Source: Isoetes taiwanensis (taxonomy: Eukaryota > Streptophyta > Lycopodiopsida > Isoetales > Isoetaceae). From it: 64,000 bases of DNA. Below the pieces are notes generated by a model that saw only the letters and a list, made by a program, of their open reading frames with translations, was not told the origin of the DNA and ran no database searches. The number at the start of each line of letters is the position of its first letter. Positions within the stretch are counted from its first letter, which is position 1. Of this stretch, positions 34,736 to 45,998 are shown piece after piece. The position numbers and the translations under genes are program-made. Where the stretch lies: NCBI GenBank assembly GCA_021234155.1, contig JAJEKV010000017.1, positions 1,605,467 through 1,669,466 on the forward strand. Reading direction: 5' to 3'.

Positions 34736-35431
34736 CTGCAATCTCGACTCGCGAGTCGAGAATCCTCACCCAGCCAGCATTACTATTCTCGACTCGCGAG
34801 TTGAGAATGCCTCAGCCAGCCAACACTCCTATTCTCGACACGCGAGTCGAGAATGCCTCAGCCAGCCAACACTCCTATTCTCGACTCGCGAGTCGAGAAT
34901 GCCTCGCTCAAATTAACGCTAGTCTACTACCCCCCGGCCCCCTCGACATGCGAGTGAAATGCAAAATTCTAGATTGGATCCCTCTACTCCAGTGCCTTTG
35001 AGGATAGGGGCTCAGTCTTGGTGGTCACATACTAGACAAGCGAGTCGAGAGGACCATAAGGAGGGCTGGGGGATTTCCTGACTGCCTTAACCTGCCCAAG
35101 ATCTAGTGCATTCTCCAGTGTCAAGTCGTAGGTGCCTCTATCCAGTCAGAGCCATTCTCCTTTGAACCATCTTCCTCGAATATTACGAAAGGGAGGGGCT
35201 CAGACTGAGTAGAGGCCTCTGCGACTAACCACAGGGGAATGCATTTGAACTGCATCCCTAAGGAGGGCTGGGGGCTTTCTCGACTCGTGAGTCGAGAAGC
35301 CCCTTGAGTCTTACACACAGCAATGTGGACTCCTTATCCCACATCTGCCCTTGACCTCTGCTCTAGTGCATTCTCCAAGAAATCGAGTCGCAGTGCCTCA
35401 CCCCGATCGAGCCACTCTTCTTCGAACCATC
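34736..35431. repeat. Palindrome-rich satellite, array 2 (left part)
   Basis: Four tandem units of about 45 bp centred on TCTCGACTCGCGAGTCGAGA-type palindromes (34742, 34787, 34832, 34877) with the spacer CCTCAGCCAGCCAACACTCC, then 263-bp-type units. The array is cut at 35431 by the CACTA-like element and resumes at 50029. Confidence 0.92.
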
Positions 35432-35459
35432 CACAAGGCCCCCAAAATTGAATCATTAT

Positions 35460-36350
35460 GATTTTTTTTTAATGGTTTGTTGGTGAAAACCAAATCCATA
35501 AATCAGTACATGTTAGTGGGTTCAAAAGTTTACAAACCATGTCCAGTTATCTAATACGGTTCACCAACATATTTTTCTAAGGTGATAAGACAATTATGAC
35601 ATGGTATTGAAACATGGCAATTTTAATTGGTCTCTGTAACAACTTAAACTATAGGATTCATCAACATATTTTTATAAAGTGATAAGACAATATTGTTTTA
35701 TAACATGGTATTGAAACATGGCAATTTTTATTGGTCTATGTAATAACTTAAATTATATGATATGAGCTACTATTTAGTATGTCAAGTTTATTAGACTGGT
35801 ATTTGATCACATCTATCTTCTTCAATATATTGATATGGTAATTTTAAGCGCATATTTCTCATGATGCTTTACAGTGATTAATCATCAATACACAACGTGG
35901 TAAATAATTATAGTTTAAATATGCTAATATGACTTTTTTTACCTTGTTTTTCTCCATGGTACTAAAACATAATTATGACAGTTAGTTTTTCTAACAACTT
36001 AAAATATCTAACACGAACTAATGCTTAGTATTTCAAGTTTAATAGAATGGTATTTGATCGTATTTATCTTTATCAGTATATTGACTTGATAAATTATTCA
36101 GATATTTGTAGCAATCAATGGACAAGATATGCTTAGTTTCTAATACACGATATTTGATAGTGCTTCCTGACCTAGTAATATAATATTAGAGCATGATACT
36201 TGGCCTTAATTAGCACAATAAACTTAAATGCTTTGAATATGTTTGATCACAAACCATGTTGTTACATGTAATGATTATTAATTGGTATTCGTTTATAAAA
36301 CAATCTCACTCCAATATTTATCATTGTTTTTACATAGGAGAAAAAAGAAG
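35460..36350. repeat. AT-rich subterminal repeats, left
   Basis: CAACATATTTTT with GATAAGACAA recurs with period about 97 bp (35565, 35661), and GGTATTTGATC with ATATTGA recurs near 35805 and 36052. No coding sequence. Confidence 0.8.
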
Positions 36351-37639
36351 ACAACATTTGAAAATGCTCATTTACACTTCTTATGTTACTAGGATCTGAA
36401 GGACAGATTATATAGATAAACAACTCTTTCAATGCAAGGATTCTCTCATTCGCTGAATTCCCATCTATTGCAGCATTTGTACTACATGACTCTGCACAAA
36501 AAAAGCTTGCCGGATCTCAGATACACAATGTTGAGCAAAAAATTCAGCACAACAAAAAATAAACTGAACAACAAACATCAAACTCTGTGTTGTGCAGGAA
36601 CAAACATGCATAAGTTGAAGGAACAATTGTGCAATTGTGAAAGTGCACAACTCTCAAACTTCAAGCTAAAGAAGCTGGTATAGAAAGGTTTTTTTTTTTT
36701 TAGAACCAAATGCAATTACTCCTCGAGTTGTGGGTTTAAAAAACTCTTTACAAAAAATATGAATGCAAACATACCCCGTCGTTCCTCAATTCCACAAGTC
36801 AATCCCATATAAGCTCCACCAAGGCATCCTGCATGTTTTATAAGTATCTCTTCAAAAGTAATAAAAATTATTCATACAAAGAAATATTACCGCCATTTTG
36901 CCAAGATGATTTTGCCTGAAAAATGAGCAAATGAGTAGGGGCACCTTAGCCATTTAACAAGGACTGCAATTTCTGGCATTTTATCATAAATGCCACCACA
37001 TAGAAAAGATGGGCGGCTCCATGATGTCCTGAAATTACATTTACATCCCTGTGATAAAAAAAAATATGTCAATTACTAATCATATGCTCGATCAAGCAAG
37101 CCGTAAATATAATCAAACATGCAATACTTGCTGCATTTGGCTAATCAAATGACGTAAGGAAAGCAGGGTAACAATCAGAGATCATGTTTTAACACCTTAT
37201 TTTGCCTAAACTAGCTTCAAATCTCGTCCAGAGCAACAGGGGAAGTCCTTACCGGTCTTAATAACTGCTTTGCAAGAGAGAGGCATTGTAACTAGAGGCC
37301 ATACTCCAAAATCGAACCCTTGCTATACCAGATTGAATGGAGATATGAAGGAGATTCGTCGATGAAAGTTGTTGCGCCACGTATTGCTGTCAAGAAATCA
37401 CATTGCATAAGCAGGTATTCTAGCCAGTAAGTTTGTGTCCTATAATTTCTTAAAGCTTTCAATTCAAGAAAACTCATTTGCATAGAAAACTCATTTGCAT
37501 ACTATGGCCATAATTTTATTGTTTCCCTCGTCGGACGCATGATTTCAACAAACATCATCCACAAGCACTCACCAGTTTGCGGCCAGAAATGCGGTGAGTG
37601 TCATGACGCTCTCCGCTTTGACATTAACAAATAGAGCTC
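36351..37639 (-). pseudogene. Probable 3' part of the VAN3-binding-like gene, decayed
   Basis: This lies downstream on the minus strand of the recognisable exons. A minus run CDFLTAIRGATTF (near 37380) resembles the segment of DUF828 proteins that precedes the pleckstrin-homology region, but the rest (36887-37072, 36432-36683) has no clear motif. I cannot define exons. The plus strand shows nothing better. Confidence 0.35.
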
Positions 37640-38582
37640 ACAATGGATGAGAGTTGGTCCCGATCAACACCCATATTCTCGCTACCTCAACACATTGAGC
37701 TGCTACAAGTGATGCGGCGGATGCTACTGACCATGCTTGTACGCGCCAAAGCAGAATCAATTGCGCATCCTGCGCAAAGGTACCGCAATGGTGGCTATCG
37801 CAAGCAGGCAACTCCAGCAATGCATATAGCTGCATGAAGTTGTGCACTGTAAACTGAAGACCTCCTTCCTCCGATCTCTCGTGTCTTTCACCCATCTTAC
37901 TATTGATCTTCCTCGAAAAGGTATCCTTGTTGCAATTATGCTTCTATAGCACCGAGAGCGAAAAAATATCACAAAGATTTTAAATAAGGCCAATCTTAGT
38001 GAAAGCAAGAACAGCCCACACCATATTTCATCCAAAGATCCAAAGCTAACACAAACAAATAGAGAAAATCATGATAGAGAAAATCATGAAAGGTAAAATT
38101 CTTCAAAGATGTTCAAGCAAAGAATAAAATGTGCTACCTGTATGTCATCACTTTCCATTGGTGAGACAGAGGGGGCTTCTTTGCGCCGAGGATCACTCGA
38201 TGGTAAATCAATGGACCACTGCTATGTGATTTTCTTCGAGGATGAAAAATGGACAGTTCCTACAAATAATTGTCTTTCTTATCACACAAGTATTTCAGAG
38301 TTGTAAAAAACATTGTGTAATTTGCGACTCAACCTTGTCTTTCAGAGCATGCATTCAAGAGCACCAATGCAGGCAGCAAGGCAACCTAAAAACAACAAAG
38401 ATCAGAGAATGGAAGAGCTGGAGTGGTTGAAGAATACCGTGGGTTGAAGAATACGTTCCATGACAATTTGGGAAGTGAGTGTTGATGCGAAAGTAAAAGG
38501 CGGAGACTGGAGTTCTTGCTCTGATCCTCCTTCAACCTTGCCAAAACTACTTTCAGCATGTACAATTGCATTCCTAGGATGG
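37640..38582 (-). pseudogene. VAN3-binding/FORKED-like (DUF828) gene, later exons
   Basis: These proteins act in auxin-linked vein patterning, with an N-terminal DUF828 region and a C-terminal PH domain (family knowledge). From 38582 leftward the minus strand continues exon 1: HAESSFGKVEGG, then SPPFTFASTLTSQIVMERIL, close to the conserved F(S/T)FAS..TSQ.VM(D/E)RI motif. An 84-bp exon (38138-38221, with AG and GT borders) encodes SDPRRKEAPSVSPMESDDIQ, matching the (S/P)PVSP..(M/S)DD motif. Further on come SIVRWVKDTRDRRKE (near 37890-37930) and SVASAASLVAAQCVEVA (near 37690). Frame changes between the pieces indicate decay. Introns are kept, so capture was from genomic DNA. Confidence 0.78.
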
Positions 38583-39599
38583 GTCCTATGATACAATCAA
38601 GTGGCCAAAGTGAAGTGGTGTTCTCATTGAGCTTTGTAAAACATTGAGTACAAATGGATCCCTCACTAGGGATAGATAAATTTAGAAATATGAACTTTAA
38701 ATGCTCCGAAACTAGACAATCATCGAGAGCATGATGAAACTGAAGAATACAACATAAAAGATGGTTTTATCCGCCACTTGGTCGATGCAAAAGTGAGAAG
38801 ACTCGATGACTGCTCCTCATCGGGGAGAAGAACGACGCCTTCTTAGGTCTTTGAGGAAACCCACGCAAATAGTTGAAGCACGACCCCACGCACTATGGCA
38901 ACCACAAGACCTTAAACAATCCTGCAGAATCAAGGCTAAAAGAAAAATAACCCGTCAATGAGTTAGATGCCATAGGCAAGAAGACTCGGAGGCTCCAGGG
39001 CCACGCCGAGATAGAAACAACAGCCGACCAATCGGAAACCGTCCGCGGAATGACCGTCGCGGGAAAAACAACCGATTAGTGCTGCCTCGGAGGCTACAGC
39101 ACCACGCCGAGAAAAAACAATAAATATGATCTCGAAGGCAACAGCGCCACGCTGAGAGAAAACATGAATAATAAATATTGCCACGCCGAGAAGCAAATAA
39201 ATAACAAGTACAGTCTCGGAGGCTACAACGCCACGCCGAGAAAAAAGAAAATATGCAGATAAAGCTAAAGACCACAGAGCCATCCGCATAGATGGAACAA
39301 CCCATCAATTGAAAAAATGACTAAGAAAATACTATCCCGGAGGCCATGGGCCACAACATAAATGAATCGTAACCAAACACTAAAAGACTCTGAAAACTGT
39401 ACATAGAATCAACAAGCCATATATGATAGAGGGTGAGGGGGGCGGGAAACTAGTGGAGGCAAAGAGAAAGAATGAAAAAGGAGCTCAAGAGAACGCCGAT
39501 GACTGAAAAGAAGAATGAAGCCGTATAAATAGGAGAGGCGAGGAAGGGCGTCCCCATCCAAGGAATGTCGGTTCTATTGCTATCACAATAGAACCGTGG
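38583..39599 (+). other. Short arm of two-armed element 2
   Basis: Homologous to 23766-24876 along most of its length, including the block CCGACCAATCG near the first hairpin unit and the same order of head, stem-loop units and tail. Confidence 0.78.
38985..39241 (+). ncRNA. Series of short stem-loop units in short arm 2
   Basis: CTCGGAGGCTNCA...CCACGCCGAG units at about 38985-39011, 39086-39112, 39131-39156 (decayed) and 39215-39241, plus a half unit at 39181. Steps are about 35-48 bp in the closer part. The same pattern occurs in copy 1, so the array is a conserved feature of the family. Transcription is not shown. Confidence 0.4.
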
Positions 39600-39603
39600 C
39601 ATT
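39448..39603 (+). promoter_or_regulatory. Tail repeat with TATA box, copy 2a
   Basis: It contains CCGTATAAATAGGAGAGG (near 39522) and the palindromic end GGTTCTATTGC TATC ACAATAGAACC, and is identical to 45618-45773. By position the TATA would direct transcription into the long arm. Confidence 0.5.
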
Positions 39604-42258
39604 CCTAGGATGGGTCTATGATACAATCAAGTGGCCGATAGAAGAGGAATCTACCTCAAAAAGAATGCGATAAACTAGGATGAGTAGAGAAAGGACAAGA
39701 GCAGAAACGAAAGAGGGAAAAAGAACGACCAGAATTGTTCAGATGAAAAAGACAAACACAGTAGAAAAATGGCTAAGCAAGGCCGATAGAGAAACAAGGA
39801 TAAAAATAGATCAAGGAGCAAAAGCATGATATATGGACACCAACATAGCAAAGACAACCAAGGCGAATAATGAAGAGAAATGAAGAAGACAAGGCAAGAA
39901 AAAGAAAACTAAGACGATTCAAGCAGTCAAATGACGAAAAGACAAATAATAAGGAACTGGAGAAACCGGATCGACAGAGAAACGAGCGGAAAGCAGTGCA
40001 AGAGGTTAACGAAGAATATAGACCAAGAAAAACACGGTAGATGGAATTGGTCATAAAGAATGGAAAGGTAGAAATTCTATGAAAGAGAAAAGTAATCAAC
40101 TAGACCTCCAACAATGGACATACCTTATGCCAAAATGCACATATGTAAAGAGCAAACTTACCAACCAACCGATGAGCAAAGCAAACCAAACAATTGAGTG
40201 TTTCCAAGACTGAAGATCTAAGGTGCAAAGGATGCTATAGAGAATGCAAAGATAGATCGCATAAAATTGCTAAGCAATGAATCAGGCAACAAACTGAAGA
40301 TGCGATATGCCCAATGGATGCGATTATCAAGAAATGGAACTCTTAGTGCTAAATGCTCATATGCAAAGAGCGGGAGGAAGAATACGGTAAGAATGAGCAA
40401 GAAATGACGATAAAATAAACTGACAAACCCAAGCGGTCAGGTAAGAATGGATGGAGCACAGAGCAGAAAAGAACTAGGCTATCAACTGAGTGAATTGACA
40501 AATGGAGAGAACAAGACCCATGGACTAGAGACCACTATGAGAACAAAAACAATGTAGCACAATGATAATCCAAAAAGATGGAGCAAATGAGACAAATTGG
40601 TAAAACAAGATGACCAGAATCGAACAGATGAGACCAACCAGGAAGAAAAGGCTAAGCAAGGCCGATGGAGAAACAAGGATAAAGCAGATCAAGGAGCAAA
40701 AGCATGATAATTGGACACTAACAGAGCAAGGAGAACCAAGGCAAACCAAGATGAGAAAGGGAGGAGACAAGACAAGAAAAAAGAAAAATAGGGCGATTCA
40801 AGGGGTTAAAACACAAAAACGACAAAATAAGGAACTGGGGCAAAAGGATCAACCGAGAAACGAGCTTAAGGCAATTCAAGAGGTTAATGAAGGATAAAGA
40901 GCAAAAAAGGAATACGGGGGGAAAATATGAGATACGGGGCAAAAAAGGAGTAAGAAAAATCATGAGGTGAGATGACCAAACGAAAAGAGACAGGTCAAAT
41001 GCCCCTAGAAACAAGAAAAACAAATTCAAATTTCAACCCCACCATGCCGTTAAGTTGAATGAACAAGATGAAGAAACCCAACCATAATGAAATGGGCAAG
41101 AGACACCACCTCGACAAGATAGAAAGAGACACCCTAGCATGAACACTGAAAAGAATTGACCAGAGAAACGCGGGCATATAAAAGTGGTCGTGAAGAATGG
41201 ACCAATAGAAATTTTATGAAAGAGCAAAGTAAGCAACTAGACATCGAACTATGGAAAGACTATATGTCAAGAAAAGGGTGATTAAATTGAAACATAACTT
41301 TCCCATGCCAAACGCACATATGTAATGAGCGGACTTACCAACCGAACCATGAGTAAAAGACACCAACCAAATGCGTGTTACCAAGATCAATATCCAAGGT
41401 GCAAAGGATGCAACAACCATCTGAGTAATGCAATGATAGAATTGCACAGAATTGTTGAGCAATGAATATATAACGAGCATCGAAGGAAGAAAGACCTCAA
41501 CAAAGGTGATATAACAAGAATGATCAAGCATGAAGCAGCAAAAGCGAAAGTCAACACGAAAAGAGGACAAACACGTATAGGACAAGATAACCATAACATG
41601 GACCAAAAATGTCGAGCAATATAAAAATGTAAAATAGAAACGGAATGAAAGAAAATAGAATAAAATACGAGAAATATGACGAACATGCAAGGGGAAATAG
41701 AGGAACTAAGACGTTTATCGCTGATGTCATACAATGCAAATATATAAATAAGCCCTCAAAGGCGAGAAAAAACTGAGATCATATGACAAAAAAGCGTGCA
41801 TGAGCCCTCAAAAAGGCAACCAAGAGAAACAATTGGGAACATATGAAAAAAGAGCATGCATTGACCGACACATGGGGATCACATGGATTAAACTAAAGAA
41901 CCAACGAGTAACCCAAAATAACTATATGGACATTCACAGTGCGCCCACATGATTAGAGACATGAAATGAAAAATAAATGAACATGCCCTGGTCCATCCCG
42001 ACTTAATCATAGCAATAAGAAAATGGAATGAATGAATATGAATCTGAAAGAAAGGAAATTGCATGACATATAGAACAAGCATTGTAATAACGATCCTGGT
42101 TGGAATCACGCAATGCACAACGTTCCCAAAGGCAATAGAAACCATGCAATACACATATTATTTACTAGATATATATGCCTATAATGCATCAAACATACGC
42201 GATATAGAGTGCCTGAGAGCAAAAGAAACTCAGATAAATAAAACCATAGAAAGCCCCA

Positions 42259-42350
42259 AGATGACTTTAACGTGAACATCAAGCGCCAAATAAACGGACT
42301 AGATGACTTTAACGTGAACATCAAGCGCCAAATAAACGGACTAGAGAAAG
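42259..42350 (+). repeat. Tandem duplication, 2 x 46 bp
   Basis: GATGACTTTAACGTGAACAT followed by CAAGCGCCAAATAAACGGAC occurs twice in a row. Confidence 0.9.
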
Positions 42351-45300
42351 AGACATGGCAATCAACAAATGGCCCAAAAGCTTGGAAATTACACAATGCA
42401 CAATCTCTCGGAGCCCGGGGGTGCAACAAGACAAATGTACATGGCAAACCGCTCTCATGAAATTGATGATTCGAGTTACAAAAAACAATGCAACAAAATC
42501 TCAACTGGATGAGCACAGGAGAACATACCAGAAGATCGTATGTAGAATCATGTGAATCAAAGGGACAAACAGAAGTAATAGACAACAAAACATATACACA
42601 TATAGATAGCGGCTAAAGGACACCTAACGAACAAAGGGGCAACACATGTATCGTAGGAAACATTATGCATACGCATACATGTAAAGCTTTAGCACCTATG
42701 CATGAATACCTCCAAAACTAAAAAATATCGAGGAGGAGAAAATGACTCTACTCGACTCAAATCGAACTAGAGAATTACATGCAACAAGAAGGTTACAATA
42801 ACAATGCAAAAATATGAAAAGAACATACATACCATGTTCAAGTCCCCAAGACAGAGAGTACAAAGCCAGAGAGACCCGCTTTCGTGTTTGAAGGGGGATA
42901 CAAACCCCGATTATGTGCAACTCATGACATTACAAAAGAAATGCATCTCGAGTTAAAAAGGAACCACAAGCTGTAAATTTCCATGCAACTCGTACGATAT
43001 CAAACGTGAAAAACAGTACAACACAATAACGAGCGGATGAAATGCCCATGCATAATGCCAACGCGATATTAAGTGTACACATGCTACAAAAAAATCAACG
43101 CTAATGCATGTATGCATGTAAGATGCATACACTCTTGAAAATGTCAATACAAGGGAACAAGAAATGTATAGCCTGTTCACATCACGAGAACACGAACGAG
43201 AAAGACCACTAAAACGAAGCCCAAGGATGCATTATGAATGCCACGCCCAATAAGCAAACTTACTCAAAAGCGACATGCACCACGTATGTGTCACATGGCC
43301 ATCTTACATAACCCACTTATTGCTAAGAGAGAGAAAGAAACCCATCACCCATCTTGGTAATCGACACCCGATGTCCCTTTGTGTTGATGCAAAGGTCACT
43401 TGCCAAGCTGATGTCGATGGTGCTAAACATTTCGTGGTTGAAAAAATATGCTTGCTGCACCATGGTTGTATCACAAAATCACACGTTTTAACACAAAATA
43501 AGTCATTTTTAAGACCACAACTTACTTGCCAACAACCTTCCTAAGGGAACTAGCCCTACAAGACCTAAGAAAATAATCTCGCAGATATAAACCATGTATA
43601 ATGACCAACGAATCAAATTTACAAGGACAAGAAGTGTAAAACAACTCATGGCGCGACAAGTCGCTAAGACAAAAAAAAAAACGCTTGGCATAGACATACC
43701 TCGTGGCATCTTCAAAGTCCCATAAGCTCTAGAGTATAACGTATAACTAAGGTATACACTTGTCGGCCTTCGAGCTATCTTGCTAGAATAACTCTTAAGC
43801 TCAATTATGATAATTCACTTACATCTATGTTATATCACAACCATAATGATGACAAGAACTTCTTTTATCACAATACGACCTGTTCTCTAATCATACGAAA
43901 ATTGACATCCTTACATAATCTGCCATGTTGAGCAAACCCTGAGGTGTTGAGTAATATGGGGCATCGACCGATGTGTATGTGCACGAGTTTCACATGCAAC
44001 TAGTACTTTCACCTAGTGTTAGCTATAACATAGAAGCTATAAAGCCCAAAGAGGTTTACGAGCAAGAAAAGAAAATTCAAAGAACAGGGGACTAGACCCA
44101 ACAAAAGCAAACTTAAACTTCATGAAGTACAGCAAGACAAACGCTACAGAAATCACCAATAAACTTAAAAAGAAAGCAAGGTAATCCCAAAAAGGGGTCG
44201 AGGATAACTGACGCCCGGTATCCCTGCCTAAGATAGGAAATACGTCGGAAAGAGGCGGTGGCCGATCGGCCAGGGAGTGCCAGATGCATGTCGATTTTGA
44301 GGCCAGATGCAGGTGAGGATGCCGCAATCGCCAAGAACGGCCGATCAAGAGAGTAAGGAACAGAAAAACGAACCAGATGAACTCAGCCGAGGTTGCCGCA
44401 GACACTGGATTAATCCGAAAGGGGAGATCCTTAAAGAGACAAAAAGGCAAAGATCCGTGGTAGGATGCGGGAAGGAAAGAACCCCTCAGAACCGATCCAT
44501 CAAGTAAATAAGGCCCAGAATCTGGCAAAGTAGGAAGTAAAGCGGGCTGATAGGATCGAGGCTCAGGCAGAAAAACAGAGAAACAAGATAGAGATCCAAA
44601 ACTTCAAGATATCTGAGAAAATATGTGAGAAACTGGAATGCAAGTTGGACCCTCAAGAATCGAACAAAACTGAAAAACAGGAAACACAGGAAAGAGAGGC
44701 AAACGATCAAACCAAGGGCGGGAAGAGCTCAGAGATATGGCAAAGAGGAACCCAAAGAGAAAAAAACGAAGAACCGGAAGCAACGATCTAGAGAACCACC
44801 TTTGAAAAGCCAAAGAACTCGAACAAGACAAAGAGCCCCTCGGAAGCAATCCCAAAAAAGGTAACTTCATCACTTCGCAGCCTAAACCTAACAAATCTGC
44901 CTTTGCGTAGCTGGGCGCCGACCAAAGCAAGGACAATCGATCCTGCTAGATCGTTATCAGAGGAAATCGCCCGGAGATTGAAACTGCCATGGCCACTCCC
45001 AAACGAATCATTAAGAGCTAGGAGCCATCCAGTTGCTTCTGTAACCTGAAGGAGCAATAAAGATAAGAACAAGAATAGCAAATCGAAAACAGAGAGTTTT
45101 GGAGGATGGGTTGTAAGCCAGAGAATCGTAAAAGAACCCGATCGGATATGGAAGCCACCAATTCGGCCCCAAAATCTGGTCATTAAGATCCTGAGAGCAG
45201 GGTCCAGAAGCCTCATGCAGCAAATGGATTTCAAAACTTCGGTCTTGATAACCCTGTAATTCCCTTGAGAAAAGCACATAAGTAATGAAGGGCAGAAGAA

Positions 45301-45394
45301 ATATGCAGAAGCCTGTGTTGATCCTAAAGCTCAGCGGAAAAGAGAAACTGGCTCCCAAACTAGAAACTTAGAGCAATAACCACAAAACAATAGG

Positions 45395-45510
45395 CAGACC
45401 CAAAGCTACTGCAGGGATCCAGATCGGAAGAACCACACACATAAAACTAAACCCAAAGTTACTGTAGATGCCTAGATCCGGAAGAACCACAAATAGAAAA
45501 CCAGCCGATC
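45395..45510 (+). repeat. Short tandem repeat near the end of long arm 2 (period about 70 bp)
   Basis: GACCCAAAGCTACTGCAG and AACCCAAAGTTACTGTAG are each followed by a version of GATC.GGAAGAACCACA. Confidence 0.75.
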
Positions 45511-45617
45511 AAACCCACTAGAAGAAAGACCGCAGCCTCACAATGATTCCACCGATATCAGCAGCAAACACGTTCCTTGGCAAATATCTTAGGAAGCAGG
45601 CACGAGAAAAACTAGTA

Positions 45618-45773
45618 AACTAGTGGAGGCAAAGAGAAAGAATGAAAAAGGAGCTCAAGAGAACGCCGATGACTGAAAAGAAGAATGAAGCCGTATAAAT
45701 AGGAGAGGCGAGGAAGGGCGTCCCCATCCAAGGAATGTCGGTTCTATTGCTATCACAATAGAACCGTGGCATT
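45618..45773 (+). promoter_or_regulatory. Tail repeat with TATA box, copy 2b (element end)
   Basis: Identical to 39448-39603. It ends at GTGG, then CATT and the interrupted exon. Confidence 0.6.
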
Positions 45774-45998
45774 ATCTGTGGCCTCCTTTGCTAAAGGGCT
45801 ACTGTTACCTTTTCCAACTACAGCTAAACTCCAGGACCTTGAAAGGAACTCTAAGGGTTCTTCTGGAATTTCATGCTCTGGATAAGAGGCTGGAGATGAA
45901 AAAAATGTAGGGACGTCTTCATTTATGTTGGCAAGTTGAGAAATGAAACTCTTATCATCGTGATTGCAATCCAGCAAACGGTATACTCCAGCATCCAT
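45774..45998 (-). pseudogene. VAN3-binding/FORKED-like (DUF828) gene, first exon
   Basis: The minus strand opens at ATG 45998. It contains EIPEEPLEFLSRSWSLAV (near 45820-45880), a close fit to the conserved P..P.EFL(S/A)RSWS motif that opens DUF828 proteins. It runs open into the insertion border at 45773, where KEATDN continues across to 38582. The first 75 codons hold no stop. The start is supported by the motif lying about 40 residues in, as is usual for the family. The reading stops only because of the inserted element and later decay. Confidence 0.85.

Larger units (their letters stand above)
39604..45617 (+). other. Purine-rich body of long arm 2
   Basis: The first 55 bp match long arm 1 (GTGGCCGATAGAAGAGGAA), then the sequence is different. 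The plus strand is A/G-rich with little T over most of its length. An internal duplication relates about 39725-40180 to 40608-41380 (shared GGCTAAGCAAGGCCGAT, GATCAAGGAGCAAAAGCATG and GCACATATGTAA). No plausible gene is visible; minus-strand frames here are composition artefacts. Confidence 0.7.
38579..45773 (+). mobile_element. CATT-flanked two-armed element, copy 2 (7.2 kb)
   Basis: CATT stands at 38579-38582, 39600-39603 and 45770-45773. The short arm is 38583-39599 and the long arm 39604-45769; each starts CCTAGGATGGGTC and ends GAACCGTGG. Removing 38583-45773 joins the interrupted exon on the minus strand in frame as KEATDN-AIVHAESS, so the insertion and its 4-bp duplication are exact. 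Its two tails (39448-39603 and 45618-45773) are identical over 156 bp by eye, which suggests recent formation or homogenisation. No coding sequence is seen. Confidence 0.82.

Noticed and set aside
41214-41690. 158-codon minus-strand frame
   Set aside because: Same composition effect in long arm 2; overlapped by other frames of equal length and without family motif.
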